Below, piece after piece: positions 40,922 to 50,257 of a stretch of 64,000 bases of DNA. The position numbers and the translations under genes were made by a program. Source of the stretch: Brevundimonas sp. Leaf363 (GTDB lineage Bacteria; Pseudomonadota; Alphaproteobacteria; Caulobacterales; Caulobacteraceae); assembly GCF_001424025.1 (NCBI RefSeq), contig NZ_LMPZ01000002.1, positions 1,500,473 to 1,564,472 of the forward strand. The letters are read 5' to 3'. A model generated the notes under the pieces. The model was not told the DNA's origin. It did no database searches and was given only the letters and a program-made list of their open reading frames with translations. Each line of letters starts with the position of its first letter. Position 1 is the first letter of the stretch.

Positions 40922-41686
40922 TCACTGGGCGGGTTGGGCGGCCGGCGCGGGCGCTGCGGCCGAACCGGGGGTCTGGGCCGGCGCGGCGGCCGGCGGCGGC
41001 AGGGCGGCTGCGGCGGCGACGATCGGCGGCAAGGCGCCCGTCGTCTTGTTGTCGATCATTTCGATCGCGGCCTGGGCCTGCTGACGAATGTTGTCGGGCA
41101 CGTCCTGACCCAGTTGCAGCTGGACGAAGATCTCGCGCGCTTCGGTGGTTTTGCCGTGCTGCAGACGGGCCATGGCCAGCGCGTGCTGGGCAAAGGCCCG
41201 GATCGGGCGGCCTTCCTTGACCAGGGGCTCCAGGCGCTTCTCGACATCGGCCAGCGGCGCGGTGTCCATCGCCAGCCAGGCGGCCTTCAGGCTGGCCACA
41301 TCGCCGATGATCGGGCTGGGCGCGGCCTTGGCGGCTTCGTCGAACAGACGGATGGCCTCGGGAATGTTGTTCGCGGTCACGGCCAGTCCGGCCTGTTGCT
41401 GCAGAGCCAGCGAGCGATAGGCGCCGTTGCCCACTTTGGCGGACTCCTCAAACGCCGCCTTGGCGCCGGCGACATTGTTGGACTGCAAGGCCTCCATGCC
41501 GCGATCATAGGCTTCGGACGCCTTGTCGGCCTTGCCGTTCTGCATCGAGTCCCAGCCCCACCAGGCCAGGGCGGCGATCAGAGCGATCAGCAGAATGCCG
41601 CCGACAACAGGCAGCGCGGTGCGGGCAAGGCGCTTGTAGCGCTCGGAGCGAAGCTCCTCCTCGACCTGCTCGAAGACATCAACCAC
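40922..41686 (-). CDS. YfgM-like single-helix membrane TPR protein
   Basis: 254 residues from GTG 41686 (M-VDVFEQVEEELRSERYKR); the frame upstream is arginine-rich filler. It has a short cytoplasmic start, one helix (LPVVGGILLIALIAALAWWG, about 26-45) and periplasmic TPR repeats (YDRGMEALQSNNVAGAKAAF, AIRLFDEAAKAAPSP). The Pro/Ala tail is lineage-type decoration. This is the YfgM family, a SecYEG-associated partner of the PpiD chaperone. In E. coli yfgM also precedes bamB and der. bamB's ATG lies 20 bases after its stop. Confidence 0.88.
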   Translation of the reverse strand: MVDVFEQVEEELRSERYKRLARTALPVVGGILLIALIAALAWWGWDSMQNGKADKASEAYDRGMEALQSNNVAGAKAAFEESAKVGNGAYRSLALQQQAGLAVTANNIPEAIRLFDEAAKAAPSPIIGDVASLKAAWLAMDTAPLADVEKRLEPLVKEGRPIRAFAQHALAMARLQHGKTTEAREIFVQLQLGQDVPDNIRQQAQAAIEMIDNKTTGALPPIVAAAAALPPPAAAPAQTPGSAAAPAPAAQPAQ

Positions 41687-41785
41687 GGAAACGTCGCCCC
41701 AAATTGCCCGGTATCGGACCAGCCCAGTATCGAGCCGGCGGACCCTAGAGGGTCGCCGTCCGCCCCGCAACGCGCGGCACGGGCG

Positions 41786-42616
41786 TCACGCCGGCTTTTT
41801 GGAGAAGTAGGTTTCGACTTCGGCAGGAAAACGGCGGCTCTTTACGTCGGCGGCATAGTCCGCGACGGCGCGCGTCGTCTCGCCCCGCAGATCGGCATAC
41901 CGGCGCACGAACTTGGGCGTCCAGTCGAACAGGCCCAGCATGTCGGGCGTCACCAGGATCTGTCCGTCGCAGGACGAAGAGGCCCCTATACCGATGGTCG
42001 GCTTGTCGATGACCTCGGTGATCTCGCGCGCCAGCGATTCGGCCACGCCCTCGACGACCACGGCGAAGGCGCCGGCGTCTGAGGTCGCCTCGGCCTCGGC
42101 CAGAACGCGCAGTCGCTCCTCGTCCGTCCGCCCCTTGGCCTTGAACGCCCCGTCCGTCAGCACGGCCTGCGGACGCAGGCCGACATGGCCCATGACCGGA
42201 ATGCCGCGCTGGACCAGATAGGCGATGGTCTCGGCGACCGTCGGACCGCTCTCCAGCTTCACGCCCTGGGCGCCCGTCTCCTTCATGACGCGGGCGCAGT
42301 TCTGATAGGCCTGCTCCTTACCGCCCTCGTAGCTTCCGAAGGGCATGTCCACGACGACCATGGCGCGCCTGGAGCCACGCATCACGGCCTGTCCGTGCAG
42401 GATCATCATCTCAAGCGTCACACCCACGGTGTTGGGCAAGCCGTGGACGACCATGCCGACGCTGTCTCCGACCAGCAGCAGGTCGCAGTGATCGTCCAGG
42501 ATCGCCGCCGTCGGCGCGTCGTAGGCCGTCAGGCAAACGATGGGATCGCCGCCCTTGCGGGCCCGGATGCCCGGCGCGGCGATGCGGCGGACGGTTTCCT
42601 GCTTCTGGCTGGACAT
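41786..42616 (-). CDS. panB: 3-methyl-2-oxobutanoate hydroxymethyltransferase
   Basis: 276 residues from ATG 42616 (MSSQKQETVRRIAAPGIRAR). It adds a hydroxymethyl group from methylenetetrahydrofolate to ketoisovalerate, first step of pantothenate (coenzyme A) synthesis. Conserved blocks: IVCLTAYDAPTAAILDDHCD, LLLVGDSVGMVVHGLPNTVG, GGKEQAYQNCARVMKETGAQ then GVKLE and GIPVMGHVGLRPQ. The ATG shares its last base with the TGA of the preceding anti-sigma-like gene (TGATG), with AGGAGG just upstream, so it is coupled to the sigma cassette. panC is not nearby. Confidence 0.97.
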   Translation of the reverse strand: MSSQKQETVRRIAAPGIRARKGGDPIVCLTAYDAPTAAILDDHCDLLLVGDSVGMVVHGLPNTVGVTLEMMILHGQAVMRGSRRAMVVVDMPFGSYEGGKEQAYQNCARVMKETGAQGVKLESGPTVAETIAYLVQRGIPVMGHVGLRPQAVLTDGAFKAKGRTDEERLRVLAEAEATSDAGAFAVVVEGVAESLAREITEVIDKPTIGIGASSSCDGQILVTPDMLGLFDWTPKFVRRYADLRGETTRAVADYAADVKSRRFPAEVETYFSKKPA

Positions 42617-43026
42617 CAGCCCTCCTGCGACAGCCTCACGACGCCTGCGGCCAGGATGGCCACCACGGCGGCGGCGGTGACCCAGAATAGCTGAACGCCG
42701 CCCATCGATCCAAGCGAGATGGACGACAGGCCCCACTGATCCAGACCGGACTGCACCGTGCCTTGAATGGCGGCCGACGCCGATTCGACGCCCTGGCTGA
42801 CGCGATGCGCCTCGGCGTCCTGGGCAAAGTGAAAGTTCATTCCCAAACTCTCGCGCACGGCGATGACGCCGCCGACAACGCCGGCCAGGCTGAGAGCGAT
42901 CGTCCGCACGCGCGAGCTGGCGGCCAGCTTGGTCTGCACCTGAGCTGCGAACAGCTCCGCGTCCGGCAGGCTCGGCGCGTGGCTGTACAGTCGTTCGACG
43001 AAGGGATCGAATTCATCAGCCGACAT
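42616..43026 (-). CDS. two-helix membrane protein, probable anti-sigma factor (module B)
   Basis: 136 residues from ATG 43026 (MSADEFDPFVERLYSHAPSL); an extension to 43098 lies within the sigma gene. It has a cytoplasmic N-terminus with DAELFAAQVQTKLAASSRVR, two hydrophobic segments (TIALSLAGVVGGVIAV and VQLFWVTAAAVVAILAAGVV) and a 50-residue loop between them. No zinc-binding H-x-x-x-C-x-x-C motif of ZAS anti-sigmas is seen. Function is inferred from position: it overlaps the ECF sigma gene by 11 bases. The module A copy (44125-44421) has the same plan and a matching DLVFEATVAERIA stretch. Confidence 0.7.
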   Translation of the reverse strand: MSADEFDPFVERLYSHAPSLPDAELFAAQVQTKLAASSRVRTIALSLAGVVGGVIAVRESLGMNFHFAQDAEAHRVSQGVESASAAIQGTVQSGLDQWGLSSISLGSMGGVQLFWVTAAAVVAILAAGVVRLSQEG

Positions 43027-43573
43027 AGGTCGCCCTCCCCTGCTCGACCGAGCCAGGCTGAAGCCGGGCACGGAGTTTATCCAGACCACGTTTGACATGA
43101 GACTTGACCGTTCCGAGCGGCAGGTTTGTGGCCGCCGCGATTTCCGGGTGTGACAGGCCCGCGCCGTGACAGAGCGATACGCACAGGCGCTCGATCTCGC
43201 TGAGCGCCTTCAGCGCCTCGTCCAGATCCATGCGGGTCTGGCTGTCGACGGGCGCAGCGACTTCTTCGCTTTCGAGCTCGGCAACATAGCGAGCCTCCTT
43301 GGCGCGACGTTTCAGATAGAGGCGCGCCGCGATCCGCTTCAGCCAGCCCGCGAAAGGACCGTCTCCGCGAAACTCCGAGCACTTTTCAAAGGCCTGAAGG
43401 AAGGCGTCCTGCGCGACGTCGTCGGCCAGGGCCGGCTCGGCGCCCATCCGGCGAAGCAGCCCCCGCACGGCGGAGCCGTGACGCCGGACCAGTTCGCCGA
43501 ACTCGCGTCGTCCACCCGCCGCCGCGAGGGCGGCGAGCTCGACGTCATGCATGGCGTGTAGTGGTTGAGCCAT
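43016..43573 (-). CDS. ECF RNA polymerase sigma factor (module B)
   Basis: 185 residues. Sigma region 2 runs EFGELVRRHGSAVRGLLRRM, ALADDVAQDAFLQAFEKCSE, GPFAGWLKRIAARLYLKRRA; region 4 is LSEIERLCVSLCHGAGLSHP and PLGTVKSHVKRGLDKLR. This is the extracytoplasmic-function type with just regions 2 and 4. The start at 43573 has GGGGGAA upstream. It lies 26 bases after the DUF6249-like gene and overlaps the probable anti-sigma gene. It should direct transcription of a small set of genes when the membrane partner releases it. Signal unknown. Confidence 0.93.
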   Translation of the reverse strand: MAQPLHAMHDVELAALAAAGGRREFGELVRRHGSAVRGLLRRMGAEPALADDVAQDAFLQAFEKCSEFRGDGPFAGWLKRIAARLYLKRRAKEARYVAELESEEVAAPVDSQTRMDLDEALKALSEIERLCVSLCHGAGLSHPEIAAATNLPLGTVKSHVKRGLDKLRARLQPGSVEQGRATYVG

Positions 43574-43599
43574 CGGCTGTTCCCCCGGTCAGCCCGGGC

Positions 43600-44001
43600 T
43601 CAGTCCTTGTTCTTGTTGAAGAAGCTCAGGACGATGAAGGCCAGGCCGACGGTAGCCGGAATGCAGGCCAGGCCCAGCAGGCCGCTGCCGGCGGCCATGT
43701 GCCAGTCGTCGCCTTGGAAGCCTTCGCCGGTCACCAGGCTGAACGCCGCCATGCCGATCGCGACGGCCAGCCAGATAATGCCCTGGCGGATGTCACGGGT
43801 GCGGGACGGCAGGTTCTTCTTCACGTCGCGGGTTAGGGCGTCGATGACTTCGGGCGGCAGGGGTTGGCCCTTGTCGATGGCCGCGCGAACCGTGGCCTGA
43901 GTCTCGCGGCGCTCGCGCGACTTCAGGTAGCCGGGGCCGAGGATGATGGCGACGATCGATCCAAAGATGATGCCGACGACCAGGATAGGCGTGATGTCCA
44001 T
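43600..44001 (-). CDS. DUF6249-like small membrane protein (module B)
   Basis: 133 residues from ATG 44001 with GGGGAG upstream; the frame extends to 44055 without a ribosome site. An N-terminal helix (ILVVGIIFGSIVAIILGPGY) is followed by a basic cytoplasmic loop with RERRETQATVRAAIDKGQPL then PPEVIDALTRDVKK. Two more helices follow: GIIWLAVAIGMAAFSLVT and LGLACIPATVGLAFIVLSFF. The G-Q-P-L-P-P-x-x-I motif and layout are those of DUF6249 proteins. The module A counterpart (44978-45367) has RGEQPPTALLESL in the same place. It lies directly before the sigma gene in both modules. Confidence 0.82.
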   Translation of the reverse strand: MDITPILVVGIIFGSIVAIILGPGYLKSRERRETQATVRAAIDKGQPLPPEVIDALTRDVKKNLPSRTRDIRQGIIWLAVAIGMAAFSLVTGEGFQGDDWHMAAGSGLLGLACIPATVGLAFIVLSFFNKNKD

Positions 44002-44124
44002 TGGGAAAGCTCCCCTTCGTTTTCCGTGTGCCGGAGCGTGATGTCCCGGCCTCATGCAGACAAGAGGCGCGCGAACACGCTGGCGGATGCGCCAGGCAGC
44101 ATGAAACTTTCGTAAGGCTGCGGA

Positions 44125-44421
44125 TCAGCCGCGCGTGGCCTGCCGGATGACCGTGACCAGTCCGAGAGCCGAAAGCCCGGCGGCCGCCAGAACGCTGGCC
44201 ACCACACTCAGATTGCCGTCGATGGCATCCAGCATCGGAAGAACGGGTCGCAGCCCCCACAGGCCGACCGCAGCGGCCGCGCACCACGGCGCCAGCGCTG
44301 CCACCGATGCGACGGCCCGCCGCCGCGCGATCCGCTCGGCCACCGTCGCCTCGAAGACGAGATCGCGAGCCGGCGCCGTGTCGGCCTTCAGATAGGTGCT
44401 GAGAATGTCGTCAGGCGTCAT
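44125..44421 (-). CDS. two-helix membrane protein, probable anti-sigma factor (module A)
   Basis: 98 residues from ATG 44421, overlapping the ECF sigma gene by 11 bases. The soluble N-terminus MTPDDILSTYLKADTAPARD is followed by LVFEATVAERIARRR, then two helices (VAALAPWCAAAAVGLWGL and LSVVASVLAAAGLSALGLVT). The layout equals that of module B with a shorter connecting loop. It holds no known catalytic or metal motif. The gene order and overlap suggest it is the inhibitor of the sigma factor; the claim is by position only. It ends 123 bases before the DUF6249-like gene of module B. Confidence 0.7.
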   Translation of the reverse strand: MTPDDILSTYLKADTAPARDLVFEATVAERIARRRAVASVAALAPWCAAAAVGLWGLRPVLPMLDAIDGNLSVVASVLAAAGLSALGLVTVIRQATRG

Positions 44422-44920
44422 CGGACCCTCCGAGCGCCTTCAGCAACCGCGCCCGTCCACGCGCAACATGCGACTTCACCGTGCCCAGAGGCAAGCCCAG
44501 CGCCTGCGCCGCCTCGGCGTTCGACCAGTCCTGCGCCAGACACAGCGCCACACAGGCCCGCACATCGGGTGGAAGGTCGGCCATGGCGGCGTCCAGCGAA
44601 ATCCGGTCCTCGGCCGACACGCCCCTGGCGCTTTCCTGCCCTTCCATCCACGCCATATCCCGCGCCGCGCCCCTCAGCGCCGAGCGCGTGCGGTCCTGCG
44701 ATCGCTTCCACGCGACGCCCATCAGCCACGTGCGGAATCCTGCCGGATCCCTGAGCGACCGCAACGCGCGCCAGGCGACGAGAAACGTCTCCTGCGCCAG
44801 ATCGTCCGCCTCGGCCCAGCCTGATCCCGTTGCACGCCGCAGGAAGGTTCGAACGGTGCCTTGATGCCGCTGGACCAGCGCGGCGAAGGCCGCGTCCGAG
44901 CCACGGCACGCGCGGCGCAC
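44411..44920 (-). CDS. ECF RNA polymerase sigma factor (module A)
   Basis: At least 169 residues. Region 2: AFAALVQRHQGTVRTFLRRA, EADDLAQETFLVAWRALRSL, GFRTWLMGVAWKRSQDRTR; region 4: LPPDVRACVALCLAQDWSNA then PLGTVKSHVARGRARLLKAL. The GTG at 44920 is within the conserved first helix. Upstream in frame, after a stop, the codons read P-L-R-D-L-S-T-D-A-E-L, normal sigma sequence with no ATG, GTG or TTG. A CTG at 44950 after GGGGGGC would give a complete N-terminus and a 27-base gap to the preceding gene, close to the 26 bases in module B, so the true start is probably there. Confidence 0.9.
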   Translation of the reverse strand: MRRACRGSDAAFAALVQRHQGTVRTFLRRATGSGWAEADDLAQETFLVAWRALRSLRDPAGFRTWLMGVAWKRSQDRTRSALRGAARDMAWMEGQESARGVSAEDRISLDAAMADLPPDVRACVALCLAQDWSNAEAAQALGLPLGTVKSHVARGRARLLKALGGSDDA

Positions 44921-44977
44921 CAGCTCGGCGTCTGTCGAAAGATCGCGCAGCGGACCGCCCCCCGGCCGACTTCAGAC

Positions 44978-45367
44978 TCACTGACGCTCGCGGCGTTGCA
45001 TCAGGGCGCAGATCGCAGCCCACACAGTCACGGCCCCCATGACCATCGCGACCACGCCGAAGGCGAAGTCGCCGCCCGCGACCACCGTGGAATAGGCCAT
45101 GTAGGCGAAGCCCGCCGTCAACACCCCGAACAGACCTACCAGCGACCAGTAGTTCGTGGGCTTTCCGCTGCCGTACTCAGCGGCATCGCTGCGACCCAGG
45201 CTCTCCAGCAAGGCCGTAGGCGGCTGCTCCCCGCGCATGGCGTATGCCTTGATGATATCCAGCTTCTTCTGCTGGTTTCGGAACTGGGCGAAGCTGTGCC
45301 AGCCGCCCATCGCCAGTCCGAAGAGCGGAAAGATCAGCCACCAGTAGGATCGGAACAGGTCTTCCAT
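44978..45367 (-). CDS. DUF6249-like small membrane protein (module A)
   Basis: 129 residues from ATG 45367 (MEDLFRSYWWLIFPLFGLAM), with GGAG six bases before; two upstream ATGs at 45379 and 45403 have none. Helix one, then a charged loop (NQQKKLDIIKAYAMRGEQPP then TALLESLGRSDAAEYGS), then two helices (YWSLVGLFGVLTAGFAYMAY and VVAMVMGAVTVWAAICALM). Domain plan and the RGEQPP motif parallel module B's DKGQPLPP. It begins the module A cassette and its upstream region (45368-45532) diverges to the DUF2188 gene. Function unknown. Confidence 0.78.
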   Translation of the reverse strand: MEDLFRSYWWLIFPLFGLAMGGWHSFAQFRNQQKKLDIIKAYAMRGEQPPTALLESLGRSDAAEYGSGKPTNYWSLVGLFGVLTAGFAYMAYSTVVAGGDFAFGVVAMVMGAVTVWAAICALMQRRERQ

Positions 45368-45532
45368 CGTCGTCTCCATGACGGGCCAGACGCCCATCTT
45401 CATCCCGTAGTCGTCGCCGCAGCCGGTATCGGATGCGATCGCTTACCAAATCTTGGCCTGGCGCCCTCGTGCACCACCTTGCATCGCCCGGCGCGCACCC
45501 TAGCTTGGCTGCACACGCCGAGGAGCAAAGCG

Positions 45533-45772
45533 ATGGCCGACCTGACTTACAAGATCGTCGAGCACGATGGCGGCTGGGCCTATCAGTCCAGCGGCACCTT
45601 CTCCGAAACCTTCCCCACCCACGACGCCGCCCGCGCCGCCGCTGTGGCCGCCGCGCACGAACAGCGCGTGCCGGATCAGACGTCGTGGATCTCCTACGAG
45701 ACCGCCGGCGGCGAATGGATCACCGAACGCGCCGACGGGCATGATCGGCCGGACGTAAACGTCGAAGGATAG
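45533..45772 (+). CDS. DUF2188-type small protein
   Basis: 79 residues from ATG 45533, with GAGGAG upstream. The beginning MADLTYKIVEHDGGWAYQSS and the HDAARAAAVAAAHEQRVPDQ helix fit DUF2188, a small cytoplasmic domain of beta hairpin plus helix whose proteins occur widely without a known role. The C-terminus is acidic (RADGHDRPDVNVEG). It diverges from the sigma cassette. Nothing downstream on this strand is coupled to it; the ArsC-like gene converges. Confidence 0.78.
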   Translation: MADLTYKIVEHDGGWAYQSSGTFSETFPTHDAARAAAVAAAHEQRVPDQTSWISYETAGGEWITERADGHDRPDVNVEG

Positions 45773-45863
45773 GCGCGGGACGCTCTCCCCCTTGGGCGGA
45801 GACAGCGAGCGTCAGCGAGCAGAGGCGGGCAGGTCGTCCTGCCGCAACTCTTTCGGGACCGCC

Positions 45864-46208
45864 TCAAGCGAACGCCGCCTCGTAGATCGGCGGCTTGAAG
45901 CCCACCAATGTCCGGTCGCCCAGGTCCAGCACCGGACGTTTGATCATCGACGGCTGGGCCAGCATCAATGTGATGGCCTTGTCCGCACTCAGATCCGCCT
46001 TGTCGGCATCCGGCAGCGCTCGGAAGGTTGTGCCGGCGCGGTTCAGCACGGTCTCCCAGCCGTGCTCGGCCACCCAGCGCTCCAGCCACGCCCGCTCGAC
46101 GCCGCCCTTCTTGTAGTCATGGAAGGCGTGGGCCACGCCGTGCTGATCCAGCCAGACGCGCGCCTTCTTTACCGTGTCGCAGTTGGGGATGCCGTACAGG
46201 GTGATCAT
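45864..46208 (-). CDS. ArsC/Spx-family reductase (YffB-like)
   Basis: 114 residues, a thioredoxin-fold ArsC-related protein. It opens ITLYGIPNCDTVKKARVWLD with a single Cys (Cys10) instead of a CxxC pair. The RPVLDLGDRTLVGFKPPIYE ending carries the conserved R-P residues (near 91). E. coli YffB is the nearest well-known type, a glutathione-dependent protein with no proven arsenate activity. Alone on its strand, between the convergent DUF2188 gene and the divergent DUF2855 gene. Arsenic resistance is not indicated by context. Confidence 0.88.
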   Translation of the reverse strand: MITLYGIPNCDTVKKARVWLDQHGVAHAFHDYKKGGVERAWLERWVAEHGWETVLNRAGTTFRALPDADKADLSADKAITLMLAQPSMIKRPVLDLGDRTLVGFKPPIYEAAFA

Positions 46209-46283
46209 GCGCCGCCTCTAGCCGCGCGCAGCGATACCTGTCGAGGTTGACGGCCGCCCGTCGTTTTAGGCTACGCTGTCGCC

Positions 46284-47381
46284 ATGAGTGACGTCCGCCG
46301 CCTGATGACGCTGAAGTCCGATCTGGGGGCGACCGTCATCGACGCCGTCCCCGACGCCGGGCCGCTGCAGGACGGCGAGGTCATCCTGGCGCTGGACCTG
46401 TTCTCGCTGACCACCAACAACATCACATATGCAGCCTTCGGCGACGCCATCGGCTACTGGAAGGTCTTCCCGACCGGGCGCGACGACCACGGCCTGATGC
46501 CCGTCTGGGGCTTCGCCGATGTGCGCGAGAGCCGGGCCGAGGGGATCGAGGTCGGGGCGCGGATCTTCGGATACTTCCCTATCGCCGATACGCTGCGCAT
46601 CCAGGCCGGCAAGGTCTCGCGTGGCGGCTTCGCCGATCTGTCGCCGTGGCGCACGGCCGTGCCCGACATCTACAATCGGTATGTCCTGTGCGCCGCCGAC
46701 GCCAACTATTCGGCGGCGCTGGAGCCGGCCGAAGCGATCTTCCGGCCGCTGTTCGTCACCTCCTACACGGCGGTCGAGTTCCTGCGCGACAACGGCTTCT
46801 TCGGCGCCGGACGCGTCGTCGTCTCCAGCGCGTCGAGCAAGACCGCCTACGGCTCGGCCTGGGCGATGCTGGGCGACGACGTCGAGGTCCTCGGCGTCAC
46901 CGGCAAACGCAACCGATCCTTCGTCGAGAGCCTGGGCGCCTACGCCGCCGTCTTCGACTATGAACAGATCGAGCAACTGCCGACCGGCGTCCCGACCGTC
47001 TATCTGGACCTGTCAGGCGACCCCGGATTGCGCGCCCGAATACACGAGCACCTAGGCGCGGATCTCACCTATGATTGCCTGGTCGGGGCGACCCAGATCG
47101 ACGGCTTTACCATCGACAAGGCCCTGCCCGGCCCGCCGCCGGTCTTCTTCTTCGCCGCCACCGTGCTGGACCAGCACCGCGAGCACGGCACGCTGCGCGG
47201 TTTCTACGAACGCTTCTTCGCCGAACAGCGCGCCTTCTACGAGCGCGTGGTGGATGCGGAGCGCCCTTGGATCCACATCAGCGAGAGCTGCGGATTTGAC
47301 GCCGCCTCCGGCGTGATTCGGGGCCTTGCCGATGGTCGCAGCGATCCGGCCGTCGGCCATGTCATTAGGCTGCGCGAATAG
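46284..47381 (+). CDS. DUF2855 family protein (medium-chain dehydrogenase-like)
   Basis: 365 residues. It matches DUF2855, a family distantly related to zinc-free alcohol dehydrogenase/enoyl reductases: an N-terminal ADH-like domain (VILALDLFSLTTNNITYAAF then GDAIGYWKVFP, with GFADV) and a Rossmann-like part where GAGRVVVSSASSKTAYGSAW replaces the usual GGVG loop. The family's reaction is unknown, but an NADPH-linked reductase is plausible. It starts at ATG 46284, 75 bases from the divergent ArsC-like gene, and converges on the YdeI gene with only 13 bases between. Confidence 0.87.
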   Translation: MSDVRRLMTLKSDLGATVIDAVPDAGPLQDGEVILALDLFSLTTNNITYAAFGDAIGYWKVFPTGRDDHGLMPVWGFADVRESRAEGIEVGARIFGYFPIADTLRIQAGKVSRGGFADLSPWRTAVPDIYNRYVLCAADANYSAALEPAEAIFRPLFVTSYTAVEFLRDNGFFGAGRVVVSSASSKTAYGSAWAMLGDDVEVLGVTGKRNRSFVESLGAYAAVFDYEQIEQLPTGVPTVYLDLSGDPGLRARIHEHLGADLTYDCLVGATQIDGFTIDKALPGPPPVFFFAATVLDQHREHGTLRGFYERFFAEQRAFYERVVDAERPWIHISESCGFDAASGVIRGLADGRSDPAVGHVIRLRE

Positions 47382-47394
47382 CGATGGGACGCGC

Positions 47395-47993
47395 TCACTT
47401 CGTCTTCTGAGGATAGATCGTTTCCCCGCGCTTCAGCATTTCGACGAAGGTCGCGATCTTCTTCGCCCGCCCCGCCTCGGTCTTCATGTTGTGGGTGCGA
47501 AACGCCAGGGCGAAGCGGTTCTGCTCGCTCAGGGTCGCCAGCATGGCCTTGGCCGCCGGCTCCGCATCGATGGCGGCCTGCAGGTCGGCTGGGATCGCCA
47601 TCCCCTTGCCGCTGCCATAGGCCTTGGCCCAGCGCCCGTCGGCTTTCGCCGCCTCGACCTCGCGCAGGCCGTGTTCGGTCATTCGCCCTTCAGCAATCAG
47701 CCGGGCGACGTTACCGACATTGATCTGGCTCCAGATGCTGCGCGGCCGGCGCGGCGTGTAGCGCTGCAGATAGCTCCGCTCGTCGAAGCTCTTCTTGATC
47801 CCGTCGATCCAGCCCCAGCACAGGACCACGTCGATGGCTTCCTTCGGCGTGATCGACGGCAGGCCTGAAGACAGTTTGTGGATCTTGATCCAGACCTCGT
47901 CCTCGCGGTCGTGATGCGCGCCCAGCCAGTCGTAGAAGGCCTGCGCCGTCTCGAACGGCCGCACCTTCGCCGGATCGACGTGGACCGGTCCCT

Positions 47994-48003
<10 letters not shown>
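47395..48003 (-). CDS. YdeI/OmpD-associated family protein
   Basis: 202 residues from GTG 48003. Family hallmarks: [20 protein letters not shown] then [40 protein letters not shown], and a C-terminal YdeI helical block ([20 protein letters not shown]). Salmonella YdeI interacts with OmpD and contributes to antimicrobial-peptide resistance, but the activity of the family is not settled. The start overlaps the end of guaA by ten bases, so it is the last gene of the guaB-guaA operon. Confidence 0.9.
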
Positions 48004-49552
<1,549 letters not shown>

Positions 49553-49556
<4 letters not shown>

Positions 49557-50257
49557 GGCGTATCCGGGGCGAGCGATTGGGCGGGGACTTGGCGGAGGCT
49601 CTCCGCATCTTCAAGCGCGGATAGACCCCGCTTGGCCAGAACCGTGATCAGCGCATCCAGCGCGTCTGCAAGGTTCCGGTCCACATGATGCAGCGTCGAG
49701 GTCCAGTCCTCCAGCGCCTTCAGCTCGGCCCGGCCGTCCGACACGCCGCGCAGGGCGATCATGGGCAGGCCGAAGGTCTGGGCCGCACGCAGCAGGGCAA
49801 AGGTCTCCATGTCCACCATATCGGCGTCGATGGCGTCATAGGCGGCGCCAGAGACCACGCTTCCGCCCGTCGACAGGGTGGCGGTCGGCACGCCGGGAAT
49901 GGGGCACGGTAGGGGCAGGATGGCGGGCAGGTCCAGCAGCGGCGTGATGCCTCTCGGGAAGCCCAGCGGGCTGGCGTCCATGTCGCGATAACCGACCGAC
50001 GATGCCTGATAGACGGTCGCATGCTCCAACACTCGCGAGCCGCACGAGCCCAGTGACACGACGACGTCGGGCAGACTGTCGGCTGTCTCCAGCCGGGCCA
50101 GCACGGCCGCCAGACTGATCGCCGCCTCGACCGGGCCGATGCCGGTCATCAGCGGCCGGATGCGGGCCCGCAGATGTTCGCCGTACTCCGCCGGCGCGGC
50201 CATGACGTGGAGAACCGTGACGTCGCCGTAGCGATCCAGTCTCCAGTCGCCGCTCAC
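49553..50257 (-). CDS. 5'-methylthioadenosine/S-adenosylhomocysteine nucleosidase-like protein
   Basis: 234 residues from GTG 50257. It has the nucleoside phosphorylase type 1 fold with MTAN traits: [20 protein letters not shown] near 37, [10 protein letters not shown] (the G-S-C/A-G-G turn), the ribose-binding [16 protein letters not shown] and the catalytic Asp in [15 protein letters not shown] cleaves MTA and SAH to adenine and the thiosugar, recycling methionine and purine base. Overlaps guaA and rsmB-like genes by four bases each. The assignment to MTAN over related nucleosidases is by motif. Confidence 0.85.

Noticed and set aside
45864..46208. Arsenate reductase and arsenic resistance island
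   Set aside because: No arsB, acr3 or arsR nearby, and the protein is of the YffB branch.
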